A stretch of DNA of 64,000 bases. Origin: Acidimicrobiales bacterium (GTDB lineage: Bacteria; Actinomycetota; Acidimicrobiia; Acidimicrobiales; JADJXE01). Position numbers and translations under genes: made by a program. The stretch lies in contig JADJXE010000001.1 in NCBI GenBank assembly GCA_016716005.1, forward strand, positions 633,001 through 697,000. Direction: 5' to 3'. Below, one piece after another: positions 1-9,280 of this stretch (positions within the stretch are counted from its first letter, which is position 1; every line of letters starts with the position of its first letter). The notes below the pieces were generated by a model. It saw nothing but the letters and a program-made list of their open reading frames with translations. It did no database searches and was not told where the DNA came from.

Positions 1-1959
1 CTCGGGCGGGAGGCCCGCGGCCAGCAGCGCCGCAGCCACCGTGTCGACCAGGTCGGGGTCGGCGAACTGCCGAGCCGACAGGTTCACGGCCATGCGGACG
101 GCGTCGAGCTCGGGCCGGTCGGCCCGCACGTCGGCCAGCGTGCGGCAGGCCTCGGCGAGCACCTGCTCGCCCATGGCCACGATGAGCCCCGACTCCTCGG
201 CCACGGGCACGAAGGCGGCCGGCGGCAGGATGCCGCGATCGGGGTGCTCCCACCGCACCAGCGCCTCCACCGCGATCACGGCCCCGGTGGGCCACCAGAC
301 CGCCGGCTGGTAGTGGACGGCCAGCTCGCCACGCCGCAGGGCGCGTCGCAGGTCGTGCTCGAGGTCGAGCCGGGCCAGCCGCACCGTGCGCAGCGCCTGG
401 TCGAACACCTGCACGCGGTTGCGGCCCTGCTCCTTGGCCCGGTACATGGCGACGTCGGCGTCCTGGAGCACGCCTTCCGGGTCGGACGACCCCTGTGCGC
501 CGACCACGCCGATGCTGGCCGTGATCACCAGCTCCCTGCCCTCGAGCGCCATGGGCTCGGCGATGGCGGCCGCCACCCGGGCGGCCATGTCTCGCGCCGC
601 CCCCTCCCCCACGTCCTCACCGATCACCACGAACTCGTCGCCGGCCAGCCGGCCGACGGTGTCCTCGGGCCGCACGACGTCGCGCAGCCGGCGGGCGACC
701 TCGCGCAGCACCCGGTCGCCGGCCCCGTGCCCGAACGAGTCGTTGACCGCCTTGAACCGGTCGATGTCGATGAACAGCACGCTGACTGGCTGCTGCGGCC
801 TCGCCGCACGGGCCAGGGCGTGCCCCAGCCGGTCGAGCACCAGCGTGCGGTTCGGCAACCCGGTGAGGTGGTCGTGCGTCGCCCGGCGGACGGCGTCGTC
901 GAACGCCCGGCGCATGGCCTCCAGGGCGCCGGCGTCGTTCAGGGCGATCGAGGCGTGCTCGGCGAAGGCCAGCAGCATCGACTGCTCGTCGCGGCCGTAG
1001 CCGTCGGACCGGTCGTACGAAGCGACCACCAGGCTGCCGACCACCTGTCCGTCCTGGTGGACGGGCGCGGCCATGGCTGCCCGCAGGCCGGCGCGGGCGA
1101 AGTGCTCGATCGGCGCGTCGGCCCGCGCGTAGCGGTCCCACACGACGAGCCGCCCCTCCGCCACCGCCAGGCCACCGGCTCCCTCGCCGATCGGCGACCG
1201 CCCCACCGCCTCGACCTCGGCCGGGGAGAGGCCCCGGCTGGAGACCAGCCGCACCGAGCCGGGATGATCCTCGTCGAGGAGGCGCAGGCCGACGACCTGG
1301 TCGCCGAACAGCACCGACGCCCCTTCGGTGATGGCGTCGAACACGTCCTGCACCGGCGCCCGGTGGGAGATGGCGCGCTGGATGGCGTAGAGCCGCTCCA
1401 GCAGGCGCTGGCGGCCACGCACCTCGGCCAGCAGACGGGCGCGCTCGCGGCCCTGCCGCTCGCTCTCGGCGCGCAGCGCCCGCTCCGCGTCGATCATCCG
1501 CCGCATGCCCAGCGTGAGCCCCAGCACCCGGGCCATGGCCCGCGCCAGCCCCACCTCGGTGCGCGAGAACGCCGCGCCGGAGCGGGCCAGCACCAGGGTG
1601 GCCTCCTCGCCGACCACCGGCACGGTGAGCACGCCGCAGGGCCCGACGCCGGGTACGTCGAGCTGCGGCCGCTGCCCGGCGGCCGCCGCCCGCAGCTCGG
1701 CCTCCGGCACGCGGCCGGCGGGATAGCCGACCGCGGCCAGCACGCCCCCGGCGCCGACCAGCCCGACCAGCTCCGCCTCCAGCGCCTCGGCCGCCTCCTC
1801 GACGGCGGCGGACGCGGCCGCCGACGCATCGGGCAGCACCGACACCCGCTCGAGGAACTCGGCCAGCCGGAGTGCGGCCCACCCGCCCGGCACCGCCGCC
1901 CGGTCGGCCTCGCCGCCCGCGGTCGGGCCGTCGGCGGCGCCGTCGCAACCGGCCGTCAT
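1..1959 (-). CDS. GAF-GAF-GGDEF-EAL cyclic-di-GMP protein, 3' end outside the window
   Basis: Predicted c-di-GMP turnover enzyme; 653 codons are visible and the C-terminus runs off the window start. Two GAF-like sensory regions lie at about residues 30-155 and 185-315. The GGDEF domain begins near DHLTGLPNR, with the active-site loop as AGDEF (Asp441-Phe443), a variant that is still used for catalysis in known cyclases. The EAL domain carries EAL at 565-567 followed by VRWEHP. The start is ATG at 1959, which overlaps the stop of the upstream FIST gene as ATGA, so translation is probably coupled. No signal peptide or membrane segment is visible, so it should be cytosolic. Whether cyclase or phosphodiesterase activity dominates cannot be read from this sequence. 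Confidence 0.9.
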   Translation of the reverse strand, partial: MTAGCDGAADGPTAGGEADRAAVPGGWAALRLAEFLERVSVLPDASAAASAAVEEAAEALEAELVGLVGAGGVLAAVGYPAGRVPEAELRAAAAGQRPQLDVPGVGPCGVLTVPVVGEEATLVLARSGAAFSRTEVGLARAMARVLGLTLGMRRMIDAERALRAESERQGRERARLLAEVRGRQRLLERLYAIQRAISHRAPVQDVFDAITEGASVLFGDQVVGLRLLDEDHPGSVRLVSSRGLSPAEVEAVGRSPIGEGAGGLAVAEGRLVVWDRYARADAPIEHFARAGLRAAMAAPVHQDGQVVGSLVVASYDRSDGYGRDEQSMLLAFAEHASIALNDAGALEAMRRAFDDAVRRATHDHLTGLPNRTLVLDRLGHALARAARPQQPVSVLFIDIDRFKAVNDSFGHGAGDRVLREVARRLRDVVRPEDTVGRLAGDEFVVIGEDVGEGAARDMAARVAAAIAEPMALEGRELVITASIGVVGAQGSSDPEGVLQDADVAMYRAKEQGRNRVQVFDQALRTVRLARLDLEHDLRRALRRGELAVHYQPAVWWPTGAVIAVEALVRWEHPDRGILPPAAFVPVAEESGLIVAMGEQVLAEACRTLADVRADRPELDAVRMAVNLSARQFADPDLVDTVAAALLAAGLPPE

Positions 1960-3134
1960 GCGAACGCCAGCACCACGAGGGTCTGGTTGTGGAAGCCGGT
2001 GACCCCCGAGGTGCGGGCGAACTCGCCGTAGGTGTAGAGGCCGGCGACCGGCGCGCCGGCGGCGTGCCCCGCGATGCGGTCGACCTCGCGTCGCACGCCG
2101 TCCTCGCCCAGCACGCCGCGGCGGGCGATGCAGTCGAAGGCGAGCAGCCCGAGGGGCTGGTGCCCCGAGAGCGCGGCGAGGGCGTCGGCACAGGCACCGT
2201 CGGTGGCGTCGAGCACCGACGCCCGGTCGCCCTCCATGAGCCAGGCCAGACCGCCCTGGGGGACCTCGGCGATGCAGACGAGGGCGCGCTCGTCGAGGTC
2301 GGCGCCGGCCACGAAGCGGACCTCCTCGCCCGAGCGGCGGCTGATCCCGAGCGGGTGCGTCAGCGCGAACCGGGTGAGCGCGGCCGAGTCGCGGCCCAGC
2401 TCGGCTGGCGCGCCCAGCCGGCGGAGGTACACGTCGAGGGCGGGCTCGTCGTCGAGGGCGAGGACCCGGTTGGCCTCGCTGCGCGTGACCAGCATCGGCT
2501 CGCCCACCCGGCGCCAGCCGTGGTGCGCCCCGATGCCGAGTGGCCCGTCGGACGCGATCGCGGCGCTCACGACCGCCCGCTCCAGCACCTGGTCGCCGTG
2601 CAGCTGGTGCGTGCCCGTCATGGTGAGGCCGTCGCCGGCGCACCCGCCCACCAGCGGCACCTCGGCACCCACGACCCGGTAGGCGCCCCGCACGACCTCC
2701 TGCTGGTCGCCGGCCAGCGCGTCGGACAGGAGCAGCAGCACCCGGTGGGCACCGCTGACCGAGGCGGCACAGGCCGCGGCGAGCGCGCCGGCCTCGCGCA
2801 GGCCGACCTCGTCGACGTGACCGACGCCGGTCGCCACCGAGAAGCCGGCGCCGCCGAGGCCCAGCACCACGACGCTGTCGTCGGCCGGGCCGCCGGCCGA
2901 GATCTCGCCGTTGGTGGAGCAGCCGACCAGGGGCACCTCTCCGGCCACCGACCGCACGCCGTCGAGCAGCGCCGGCACCGCCTGCGAGTTGCCGCAGAAC
3001 ACCACCAGCAGCCCGGGGTCGGGGCCGGCCAGGGCACCGCGCGCCGCCTCCACGCCGGCCTCCCGGGCACCCGGGCTCGACGAGCGGCCGACGGCCACCC
3101 ACCTGCGGACGGTCGGTGCCGACGCGGTCGCCAT
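1956..3134 (-). CDS. FIST domain-containing sensor protein
   Basis: A 392-residue protein with the FIST-N/FIST-C arrangement, a predicted small-ligand sensing module found next to signalling enzymes. The N-terminal half has the strand-rich pattern LLVVFCGNSQAVPALLDGV followed by PLVGCSTNGEI, typical of FIST. The C-terminal half includes ARRGVLGEDG and a closing TYGEFAR segment typical of FIST-C. It is cytosolic with no membrane segment. The stop overlaps the start of the GGDEF/EAL gene by four bases, which suggests FIST senses a ligand and its partner changes c-di-GMP. The ligand is unknown. The start is ATG at 3134, with a 119-base divergent gap to the nitroreductase. Confidence 0.88.
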   Translation of the reverse strand: MATASAPTVRRWVAVGRSSSPGAREAGVEAARGALAGPDPGLLVVFCGNSQAVPALLDGVRSVAGEVPLVGCSTNGEISAGGPADDSVVVLGLGGAGFSVATGVGHVDEVGLREAGALAAACAASVSGAHRVLLLLSDALAGDQQEVVRGAYRVVGAEVPLVGGCAGDGLTMTGTHQLHGDQVLERAVVSAAIASDGPLGIGAHHGWRRVGEPMLVTRSEANRVLALDDEPALDVYLRRLGAPAELGRDSAALTRFALTHPLGISRRSGEEVRFVAGADLDERALVCIAEVPQGGLAWLMEGDRASVLDATDGACADALAALSGHQPLGLLAFDCIARRGVLGEDGVRREVDRIAGHAAGAPVAGLYTYGEFARTSGVTGFHNQTLVVLAFA

Positions 3135-3241
3135 CGTCCCATCGTGACATCCGCCGACGGCGCGCCGGAACCCCCGATGCGGCGCCGGGTCGTCGGGTCG
3201 CCGGGGTCGATCGGCCCTACCCGGGGACGGGCGCTCCTGAG

Positions 3242-3247
3242 CACGAT
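3242..3247 (+). promoter_or_regulatory. candidate -10 box of a leaderless transcript
   Basis: CACGAT lies exactly six bases before the GTG start at 3254. The spacing matches the other TANNNT-N6-start elements in this window, although the first base is C rather than T. No convincing -35 is seen. Confidence 0.4.
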
Positions 3248-3253
3248 CAGATC

Positions 3254-4303
3254 GTGAGCCACCATCCCGACCCCACGGCGGTCTGGTCGGTCGACGAGCT
3301 GCAGTTCCCCACGGCGGGGACCGACAGCCAGAAGCTCACCTTCGCCGTGCGCTACGCCATCCTCGCCCCCTCGAGCCACAACACCCAGCCCTGGCAGTTC
3401 GTGCTGGAGGACGGGGGCCTCGAGGTGCGGGCCGACCGCCAGCGGTGCCTCCCGGTGGTCGATCCCGACGACCGGGAGCTCACGATCTCGTGCGGCGCGG
3501 CGCTGGGGGTCCTGCGCATCGCGCTGGCCCACTTCGGCTACGCCACCCTCGTGGAGCCGGCGCCTCCCCCCGCCGAGGAGGCCCTGGCCAAGGTGCGCCT
3601 CGCCGGCCCCGTTCCCTTCGATCCGGACGTCGACGACCTCTTCCGGGCGATCCCCCTGCGGCGCACCAACCGCAGGGCCTTCGATCCGCGTCCGGTGCCC
3701 GACACCCTCGCCGCCCGCCTCGGAGCCGACGCCGAGGGCGAGGACGCCTGGCTGCACATCGTCGGGGAGGACGCCGCCCGCCACGCCCTCGTCGACCTCG
3801 TCGCCGAGGCCGACCACGTCCAGCTCGCCGACCGGCGGTTCCGCCGGGAGCTGGCCGCGTGGATCCGCACCAACGACAGCGACCGGCCCGACGGCATCCG
3901 CGGCTACGGGCTCGGGATGCGCCACCTGATGAGCCACGTCGGGCCGTTCGTGCTGCGCACGTTCGATGTGGGCAAGGGGCAGGCCGCCAGGGACCGCGAG
4001 CTGGCCGAGCACTCGCCGCTGCTCGCGGTGCTGGGCACCGAGGGCGACACCGAGCACGACTGGCTGGCGGCCGGTCAGGCCCTCGTACGGGTGCTCCTAC
4101 GGGCCCGGGCCGAGCAGGTGTCGGGGGCCTTCCTCAACCAGCCGGTCGAGGTGGCGGAGATGCGGCCGCGCCTGGCTGCGCTCGTCGGTCGGCCGGATTC
4201 GCACCCCCAGCTGGTGCTCCGACTCGGGTACGGCCCCGACCCCGCGCCCGAGCCGCGGCGATCGGCCGACGAGGTGACGGTGGTCCAGGCCGGGTGGCGC
4301 TGA
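3254..4303 (+). CDS. Acg-type nitroreductase-family protein
   Basis: A 349-residue protein of the Acg branch of the nitroreductase fold (mycobacterial Acg/Rv2032 type), which binds FMN but usually lacks classical nitroreductase turnover. Typical landmarks are AILAPSSHNTQPWQF near residue 30, a middle RRTNRRAFDPRPVP segment and a C-terminal QLVLRLGYG. The GTG at 3254 is chosen because it sits six bases behind a -10-like CACGAT and directly precedes the conserved domain; the frame is open further upstream but without family similarity. It is a single gene, divergent from the FIST operon. The physiological role is unclear; in mycobacteria such proteins are linked to dormancy. Confidence 0.85.
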   Translation: MSHHPDPTAVWSVDELQFPTAGTDSQKLTFAVRYAILAPSSHNTQPWQFVLEDGGLEVRADRQRCLPVVDPDDRELTISCGAALGVLRIALAHFGYATLVEPAPPPAEEALAKVRLAGPVPFDPDVDDLFRAIPLRRTNRRAFDPRPVPDTLAARLGADAEGEDAWLHIVGEDAARHALVDLVAEADHVQLADRRFRRELAAWIRTNDSDRPDGIRGYGLGMRHLMSHVGPFVLRTFDVGKGQAARDRELAEHSPLLAVLGTEGDTEHDWLAAGQALVRVLLRARAEQVSGAFLNQPVEVAEMRPRLAALVGRPDSHPQLVLRLGYGPDPAPEPRRSADEVTVVQAGWR

Positions 4304-4383
4304 GGGCGCACGGGCCACGGCGGACGGTGACGTGGTGAGCCAGCGCCTCAGCGGCGACGAGAGAGCCGGGCCCGCTCATGGCA

Positions 4384-7116
4384 TCAGCCCACGAACCGCA
4401 CGGTGTACGTACGGGGCCCGGGCGCGCCCTGCACCCGCAGCTCGGCCGAGCCGGCGTCGCCGAGATCGAGACGCACGGTGCCGTCGCCGGCCAGCTCGGC
4501 CGCGACCCGTAGCACCGCGCCGTCGCGCACCACGTCCGCAGGCTCGCCGTCGACCTCGGCGCGCACCGCTCCGTCCGGCAACGAGGACGACGTCAGCTCG
4601 AAGCGCGTGCCGTCGGCCAGCTCGAACGAGCCGTCGGCGCCCAGGTACGCGTCGACCACCAGCTCGCCGGCCACGTCGGCCAGGTCGACGACGCCGGGGG
4701 CGTCGGTGGGCGCCAGCGTCTCCACGCCGGGTGGGAGGCGGGGCACGACGCCACCGGCCCGGGCGTACACGGGGATCTCGCCGGGGGCGGCCTCGGCCGT
4801 GATCGTGGTGGGCCCCGTGAACCGCTCGCCGGTCGCCACGTCGACCCAGTCCCCCTCGGGCAGGTACACCGGCCGGCCGGTGGCGCCGGCGTCGATCACG
4901 GGCGCCACCAGCAGCTCGGTGCCGAAGAAGTACTCGAAGAGCTCCCCCCGGGGCCGCCCGACCGCGGCGAAGGCGTCCCACTCGGGCCCCTCGGGCAGGC
5001 CTCGCTGCAGGTTCGGGTCGTCGGGGTACAGCAGGATGGGGTGGAGCATGATCGGCTGGCCGCGCTCGAGGGCGGCCGCGGCCATCGCCTGCTGGTAGGG
5101 GAAGAGCGAGATGTGGGTCTCGGCCAGGGCCTTCCACGCCGCCAGGGTCTCCGGGTCGTCGACCGGGTCGGCTGGATAGGCCGGGTTCGGTGCCCCTTCG
5201 AACGACCAGTTCTCGCCGTAGCGGCTGCCGTGGTGCGTGCGCATCATCGGGGTGTACGCGCCGATGGCGGCCCACCGCAGGAACAGCTCCTTGGTGGTGG
5301 GGGTGTTCTCCACGCCGGGGATGGCGAACGCCGAGTAGCCGGCGATGTCGTGGCCGTAGAACGGCACGCCCGACATCCCCAGGTTGACGCCGAGGGAGAC
5401 CACGCTGGCCAGGCCGTCGAGGCGGTCGAACGACGTGTTCTGGTCGCCGCCCCAGAACGCCGGCGCCCAGCGCTGCGAGCCGGTGAAGCCGGAGCGGACG
5501 TAGAACAGGTAGTCGCCGTCGGGACGGGCCTCGTCCCAGAACTCGCGGTTGATCTGCTGCCACCGCACCGGGTACTCGTTGTGGAGCTCGGCACCCGTCT
5601 CACCGTTCGCGAACCGGGCGTCGAAGGGCACCCACTCGCCGAAGTCGGTCATGGTGCCGTCGAGGCCGAGCGCCTCGGCCCGCGCCAGGTAGCCCTGGAA
5701 CCACTGGACCGCCTCGGAGTCGGTCACGTCGAGGGCGGTGCCGCCCGGCAGCACGAACGGCGGCGTGAGCATGAAGGAGGGCTCACCGTCGGGGGTGGTG
5801 AGGTAGTACCCCCCCGCCTGGGCCTCGGCCCACTTCTCCTGGTTGTGCGGCACCAGCTCCACCGGCTGTCCGGTCTGGTCGACGGACGGTCCACCCGGCG
5901 TGCTCTCGGCGCTCACGATGAAGGGGCTGACGTACCCGAGGAACCGGAAGCCGTCGGCGTGCAGCTGGTCGGTGAGCGCCCGCAGGTCCGGGTACTCGGT
6001 CGGCGAGACCTGCCAGTCGTGGCTGAGCCGGAACCCGGTGGCCTGCGACCCGATCCCGATCCAGTCCTCGGTCCAGATCACCGACGACGGGATGTCGTTG
6101 GCGCGCAGCAGCTGCGCGACGCGGGCCACGTTGTCCTGGCCGCGCACGGCGTCGTTCATGGGGGCGAAGAACCAGTCGGGGGGCATGGGCGGCCGGCCGA
6201 CCACCGACGTGTAGCGCTCGACCACGTCGAGGGGTCGCGCACCCACGTACACCTCGTAGGAGAGCCGGTCGTCCCAGGTGCGGACCCGCCAGGTGTCGGG
6301 GTGCTCGGCCGTGCAGAGCTCGAAGGCGGCGTAGCGGGTCGTGTCGAGCGACACCCCGTACGGGCCCGGTCCCCCCTCGGGCCCCGGGCTCCAGAAGAAC
6401 GGCATCGGCACGTAGCTGTCGTAGGGCTCGCCCATCACCGAGGGCGCGGGCTGAGGCGTCTCGGGGGTGACCTTGCCCAGGCCCTGCTCCACCACCCAGA
6501 TCGGCACGGTGCTCCCCCGGTGCTGGGTGGCCCAGGTCTGGGCGCCGAACCCGTAGAAGCGGTCGCCGGCGGTGCAGGCGAAGCTGGTCGCCACCTCGGT
6601 CGCGGTGTCCGGCGCGTCGATCTCGACCCGGACGATCCCGGCGTCGAGGGGCTCGACGGAGATCGTCGCCTGCTCTCCGGTGTCGGCGGCGCTGAGGGTG
6701 GCGGTGACGGTGCCGCCGTCCTGCCCGTCGACCGTGGCCGCGACGGGCGCGGTCCAGGGGACGGCCTCCGGCCCGGGGGTGCTCAGCACCTCGTGACCCA
6801 GGTAGAGGCCGGGCTGCTTCGACGCCACCTGGTAGGGGGTCGTCCGCCACGCCACGGTGGCGATGCCGTCGGTCGCCTCCCCGCCGACGGGCACCGTCCG
6901 GAGGAAGGGCTCGCCGCCGCTGGTGAACGTGATCGTGCCGTCGGCGCCCACCTCGGCGGCCAGCGCCGGAGCGGGGGTGCCGTCGGCGGCCCCGCCGCCG
7001 TCGGCGACGGCCACCGTGGTACTCGTGGCCGCGCCGGTCCCGCCGTCGCCATCGGTGCACGCGGCCGCGACCAGCCCCACCGCCAGCAGCAGAGCCAGGG
7101 CCCAGCGCAACCTCAT
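4384..7116 (-). CDS. extracellular glycoside hydrolase family 31 lipoprotein
   Basis: A 910-residue lipoprotein: the signal peptide ends in VAAAC (lipobox), followed by an acidic, Gly/Thr-rich linker, an N-terminal beta-sandwich, a TIM barrel at about 310-690 and C-terminal beta domains. The nucleophile is Asp491 in TMTDFGEW and the acid/base is Asp558 in GGDQN, both as in GH31 alpha-glycosidases. The closest pattern I can recall is sulfoquinovosidase YihQ (MADFGEY, WAGDQN). However, the Trp that helps bind the sulfonate in YihQ (TRVMWNW) aligns here with His (FRLSHDW), so the substrate is uncertain. ATG 7116 is preceded by a TACGAT box, indicating a leaderless mRNA. It acts outside the cell, anchored to the membrane. 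Confidence 0.9.
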   Translation of the reverse strand: MRLRWALALLLAVGLVAAACTDGDGGTGAATSTTVAVADGGGAADGTPAPALAAEVGADGTITFTSGGEPFLRTVPVGGEATDGIATVAWRTTPYQVASKQPGLYLGHEVLSTPGPEAVPWTAPVAATVDGQDGGTVTATLSAADTGEQATISVEPLDAGIVRVEIDAPDTATEVATSFACTAGDRFYGFGAQTWATQHRGSTVPIWVVEQGLGKVTPETPQPAPSVMGEPYDSYVPMPFFWSPGPEGGPGPYGVSLDTTRYAAFELCTAEHPDTWRVRTWDDRLSYEVYVGARPLDVVERYTSVVGRPPMPPDWFFAPMNDAVRGQDNVARVAQLLRANDIPSSVIWTEDWIGIGSQATGFRLSHDWQVSPTEYPDLRALTDQLHADGFRFLGYVSPFIVSAESTPGGPSVDQTGQPVELVPHNQEKWAEAQAGGYYLTTPDGEPSFMLTPPFVLPGGTALDVTDSEAVQWFQGYLARAEALGLDGTMTDFGEWVPFDARFANGETGAELHNEYPVRWQQINREFWDEARPDGDYLFYVRSGFTGSQRWAPAFWGGDQNTSFDRLDGLASVVSLGVNLGMSGVPFYGHDIAGYSAFAIPGVENTPTTKELFLRWAAIGAYTPMMRTHHGSRYGENWSFEGAPNPAYPADPVDDPETLAAWKALAETHISLFPYQQAMAAAALERGQPIMLHPILLYPDDPNLQRGLPEGPEWDAFAAVGRPRGELFEYFFGTELLVAPVIDAGATGRPVYLPEGDWVDVATGERFTGPTTITAEAAPGEIPVYARAGGVVPRLPPGVETLAPTDAPGVVDLADVAGELVVDAYLGADGSFELADGTRFELTSSSLPDGAVRAEVDGEPADVVRDGAVLRVAAELAGDGTVRLDLGDAGSAELRVQGAPGPRTYTVRFVG

Positions 7117-7124
7117 GGTTGCCG

Positions 7125-7130
7125 ATCGTA
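7125..7130 (-). promoter_or_regulatory. -10 box (TACGAT) of leaderless GH31 mRNA
   Basis: On the minus strand TACGAT is followed by eight bases and the ATG at 7116. This fits the actinobacterial leaderless promoter pattern. It shares the short divergent gap with the promoter of the next plus-strand gene. Confidence 0.6.
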
Positions 7131-7211
7131 GGCCCGGGCCGGCCGGCCCGGCCGTGCCCGCACCGACGCGAGAGGCTCGCCGGCCCCGCGGGGCCCGCGG
7201 GACCGGCCGGT

Positions 7212-7217
7212 TACGCT
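7212..7217 (+). promoter_or_regulatory. -10 box (TACGCT) of leaderless mRNA
   Basis: TACGCT followed by six bases and the ATG at 7224. It supports ATG 7224 over the frame-open codons upstream. Confidence 0.6.
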
Positions 7218-7223
7218 GCCGCG

Positions 7224-8438
7224 ATGGAGCCTGCCGACACCACCGCAGCGACGCCCCGCCGACCTCGCTGGAGGACGGTCGTGGCCTGGATCCTGCTGGT
7301 GCTGGGCTGCGTGCTCGCCCCCCTCTCGGTGGCCTCCATCTGGGTGCGGAACCAGCTGCTCGACACCGACCGCTACGTCGCCACCGTCACGCCCCTCGCC
7401 ACCGACCCGGCGATCATCTCCTTCGCCGCGACCGAGATCACCGACTCGCTGTTCGCCGCGGTCGACGTCGAGGCGATCGCGAAGGACGCGCTGCCGAGCG
7501 GGGCCTCGGCGTTCGCGGCACCGCTCACCAGCACCCTCGAGGGCTTCGTGGCCACCCAGGTCGAGAAGGTGCTGGAGACCCAGCAGTTCGAGCAGGTGTG
7601 GGTCGACGCCAACCGGAGGGCGCACGAGCAGGTGGTGCGGCTGCTCACCAGCAGCGGCAACCGGTCGGAGACCGTCGCCGTCGACCTGGCCAACATCCTC
7701 ACGCGCGTCCAGCTGGCGCTGAAGGACCGCGGGATCTCGGTGTTCGACGACGTCCCCATCGACCAGGTGGCGGTGGAGCTCGAGCTGTTCGAATCGGAGC
7801 CGCTGGCCAAGGCCCGCTCCGCCACCGACCTGCTCGACACCCTCGCGTACGTGCTGCCGATCCTGGCGCTGGCATCGCTCGGGGGCGCCATCGGCGTGTC
7901 GTTCGACCGCCGCCGCGCCGTGGTGCGAGTGGGGTGCGGCCTTGCCATCTCCATGGTGGTGCTCGGCACGGCCCTCGCCCTCGGACGCCACGCCTACCTC
8001 GGCGCCGTGAAGGACACCATGCCCGAGGACGCGGCCACGGCCGTGTTCGACATCGTCGTTCGGTTCCTCCGCGACGGGCTGCGCGTGGTGCTCACGGTGG
8101 GCGTGCTGATGGCCCTCGTCGGCATCGCGCTCGGTCCGAGCCGGGCGGCCCGCCGCTTCCGGGCCACGCTGGAGGCCGGTTTCGGGAGGGCGGGCGAGCG
8201 TGTCGGCGAGCCCGGGCCCGTGCCCCGCTGGGTCGCCGCCCACCGCAGGGCCCTGCAGGTGGTCGCCATCGTCCTGGGCGGGCTCCTGCTCACGTTCTGG
8301 TCGCGACCCACCCCGTGGGTGGTGCTCGGGCTGGTGCTGCTGGTGCTGGTCCTGCTGGCCGCGATCGAGGTGCTGGCCCGGGCCGGCGGCGGGCCCGACG
8401 CGGGCTCCCCGACCGCCCCGACCAGCACCGACGCCTGA
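7224..8438 (+). CDS. integral membrane protein of unknown function
   Basis: A 404-residue membrane protein that I cannot assign to a named family. One helix near residues 18-40 is followed by a roughly 160-residue extracytoplasmic segment, then helices near 205-227, 233-255, 285-305 and a final pair around 345-385. The external segment is rich in conserved-looking acidic/amphipathic stretches (TPLATDPAIISFAATEI, LETQQFEQVW), suggesting a folded domain. The C-terminus is a Pro/Thr/Ser-rich tail. A TACGCT box six bases before ATG 7224 indicates its own leaderless transcript. It is not in an operon; the downstream gap of about 200 bases holds only small inverted repeats. Confidence 0.75.
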   Translation: MEPADTTAATPRRPRWRTVVAWILLVLGCVLAPLSVASIWVRNQLLDTDRYVATVTPLATDPAIISFAATEITDSLFAAVDVEAIAKDALPSGASAFAAPLTSTLEGFVATQVEKVLETQQFEQVWVDANRRAHEQVVRLLTSSGNRSETVAVDLANILTRVQLALKDRGISVFDDVPIDQVAVELELFESEPLAKARSATDLLDTLAYVLPILALASLGGAIGVSFDRRRAVVRVGCGLAISMVVLGTALALGRHAYLGAVKDTMPEDAATAVFDIVVRFLRDGLRVVLTVGVLMALVGIALGPSRAARRFRATLEAGFGRAGERVGEPGPVPRWVAAHRRALQVVAIVLGGLLLTFWSRPTPWVVLGLVLLVLVLLAAIEVLARAGGGPDAGSPTAPTSTDA

Positions 8439-8614
8439 GGCCCGCTCGCCGGTCGAGCCCGCGCGCGAGCTCGCCGCACGGCACCATGCTCCTCGCAGGG
8501 GGGGCACCGCTCGGGCCTCGGACACCAGGGCGAGCCCCGGCGGGCCGGTCCTGCGCTGGTGGTGGCGGGGCACCGCCGTCGAACAGGTCCCGCCGCGCCG
8601 TCGGGACGGGTGGG

Positions 8615-8630
8615 CAGTCGGCCCCGACTG
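8615..8630. promoter_or_regulatory. 16-bp palindrome upstream of a lipoprotein gene
   Basis: Arms CAGTCGG and CCGACTG separated by CC, ending 15 bases before the ATG at 8646. A second small inverted repeat (GTCCCG/CGGGAC) lies just upstream at about 8588-8608. Position and symmetry fit an operator, but no regulator is known. Confidence 0.3.
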
Positions 8631-8645
8631 GCTCATGATGAGGCC

Positions 8646-9209
8646 ATGAGGACGCGACGACTCTTCCCGATCCTGATGGCCGTGCTGCTCGTGGGCGGGT
8701 TCGTCACCGCCTGCGGGGGCGACGACGACGATGGCGGCACCACCGGCACGGTCGCCGTCACCGAACCTGCCGGCACCGCCGTCCCGGAGACTGGCGACGG
8801 CGGCGGGGGCGGAGGAGGCGGCGGCGAGGTGGACTGCCCGGCCGCGCTGGACGCCGCCGGCACGGTGAACCTCACGTACCAGCTGATGATCCAGCTCTAC
8901 GACGATGGCCAGTACGCCTCCATGACCAGCCCCGACAGCCCCGTCGACCTCGACCCCGAGGCCTTCCTGGCGGCCGTGTCCACCCTGCGGGTCCTGGAGT
9001 CGGTCACACCCGCCGAGGGCGACCTGTTCGGCCCGATCTCCGACAGCCTCGACACCGCGCAGCAGGCCGGCGAGATGCTCCAGCAGAACGTGGCCGTCGG
9101 GACCCCGTTCGCCGACGGTGGCGGCCAGGAGCTGCTCGACCTCGCCAACGACACGTTCGTCGACGTCAACGCCAACATCAGCTACTACCTGGAGGCGGCC
9201 GGCTGCTGA
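8646..9209 (+). CDS. small secreted lipoprotein, unknown function
   Basis: A 187-residue protein with a clear lipoprotein signal: basic start MRTRR, a hydrophobic stretch and lipobox FVTAC at about residue 22. It is followed by a poly-Asp/Gly/Thr linker and a Gly run. The folded part (about 60-187) begins with a DCPAALDA segment and ends in a Cys two residues from the terminus, so a disulfide is possible. I recognise no family. A four-codon ORF (ATG 8635, MMRP) overlaps the chosen start as ATGA. The frame is open upstream to 8559, but the signal peptide fixes the start at 8646. Confidence 0.75.
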   Translation: MRTRRLFPILMAVLLVGGFVTACGGDDDDGGTTGTVAVTEPAGTAVPETGDGGGGGGGGGEVDCPAALDAAGTVNLTYQLMIQLYDDGQYASMTSPDSPVDLDPEAFLAAVSTLRVLESVTPAEGDLFGPISDSLDTAQQAGEMLQQNVAVGTPFADGGGQELLDLANDTFVDVNANISYYLEAAGC

Positions 9210-9280
9210 CCGGCCCGACCGGCACGACCGTCGGCGTGGTAGGACGGCGGGGAGAGCCGCGACCCCACGAGGAGACCCCC

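Noticed and set aside
244..2031. Long plus-strand open frame antisense to the GGDEF/EAL gene, and similar 200-1100 codon antisense frames throughout
   Set aside because: GC-rich genes leave stop-poor shadow frames; these show Arg/Pro/Ala-rich sequence with no domains, while the opposite strand carries recognisable motifs.
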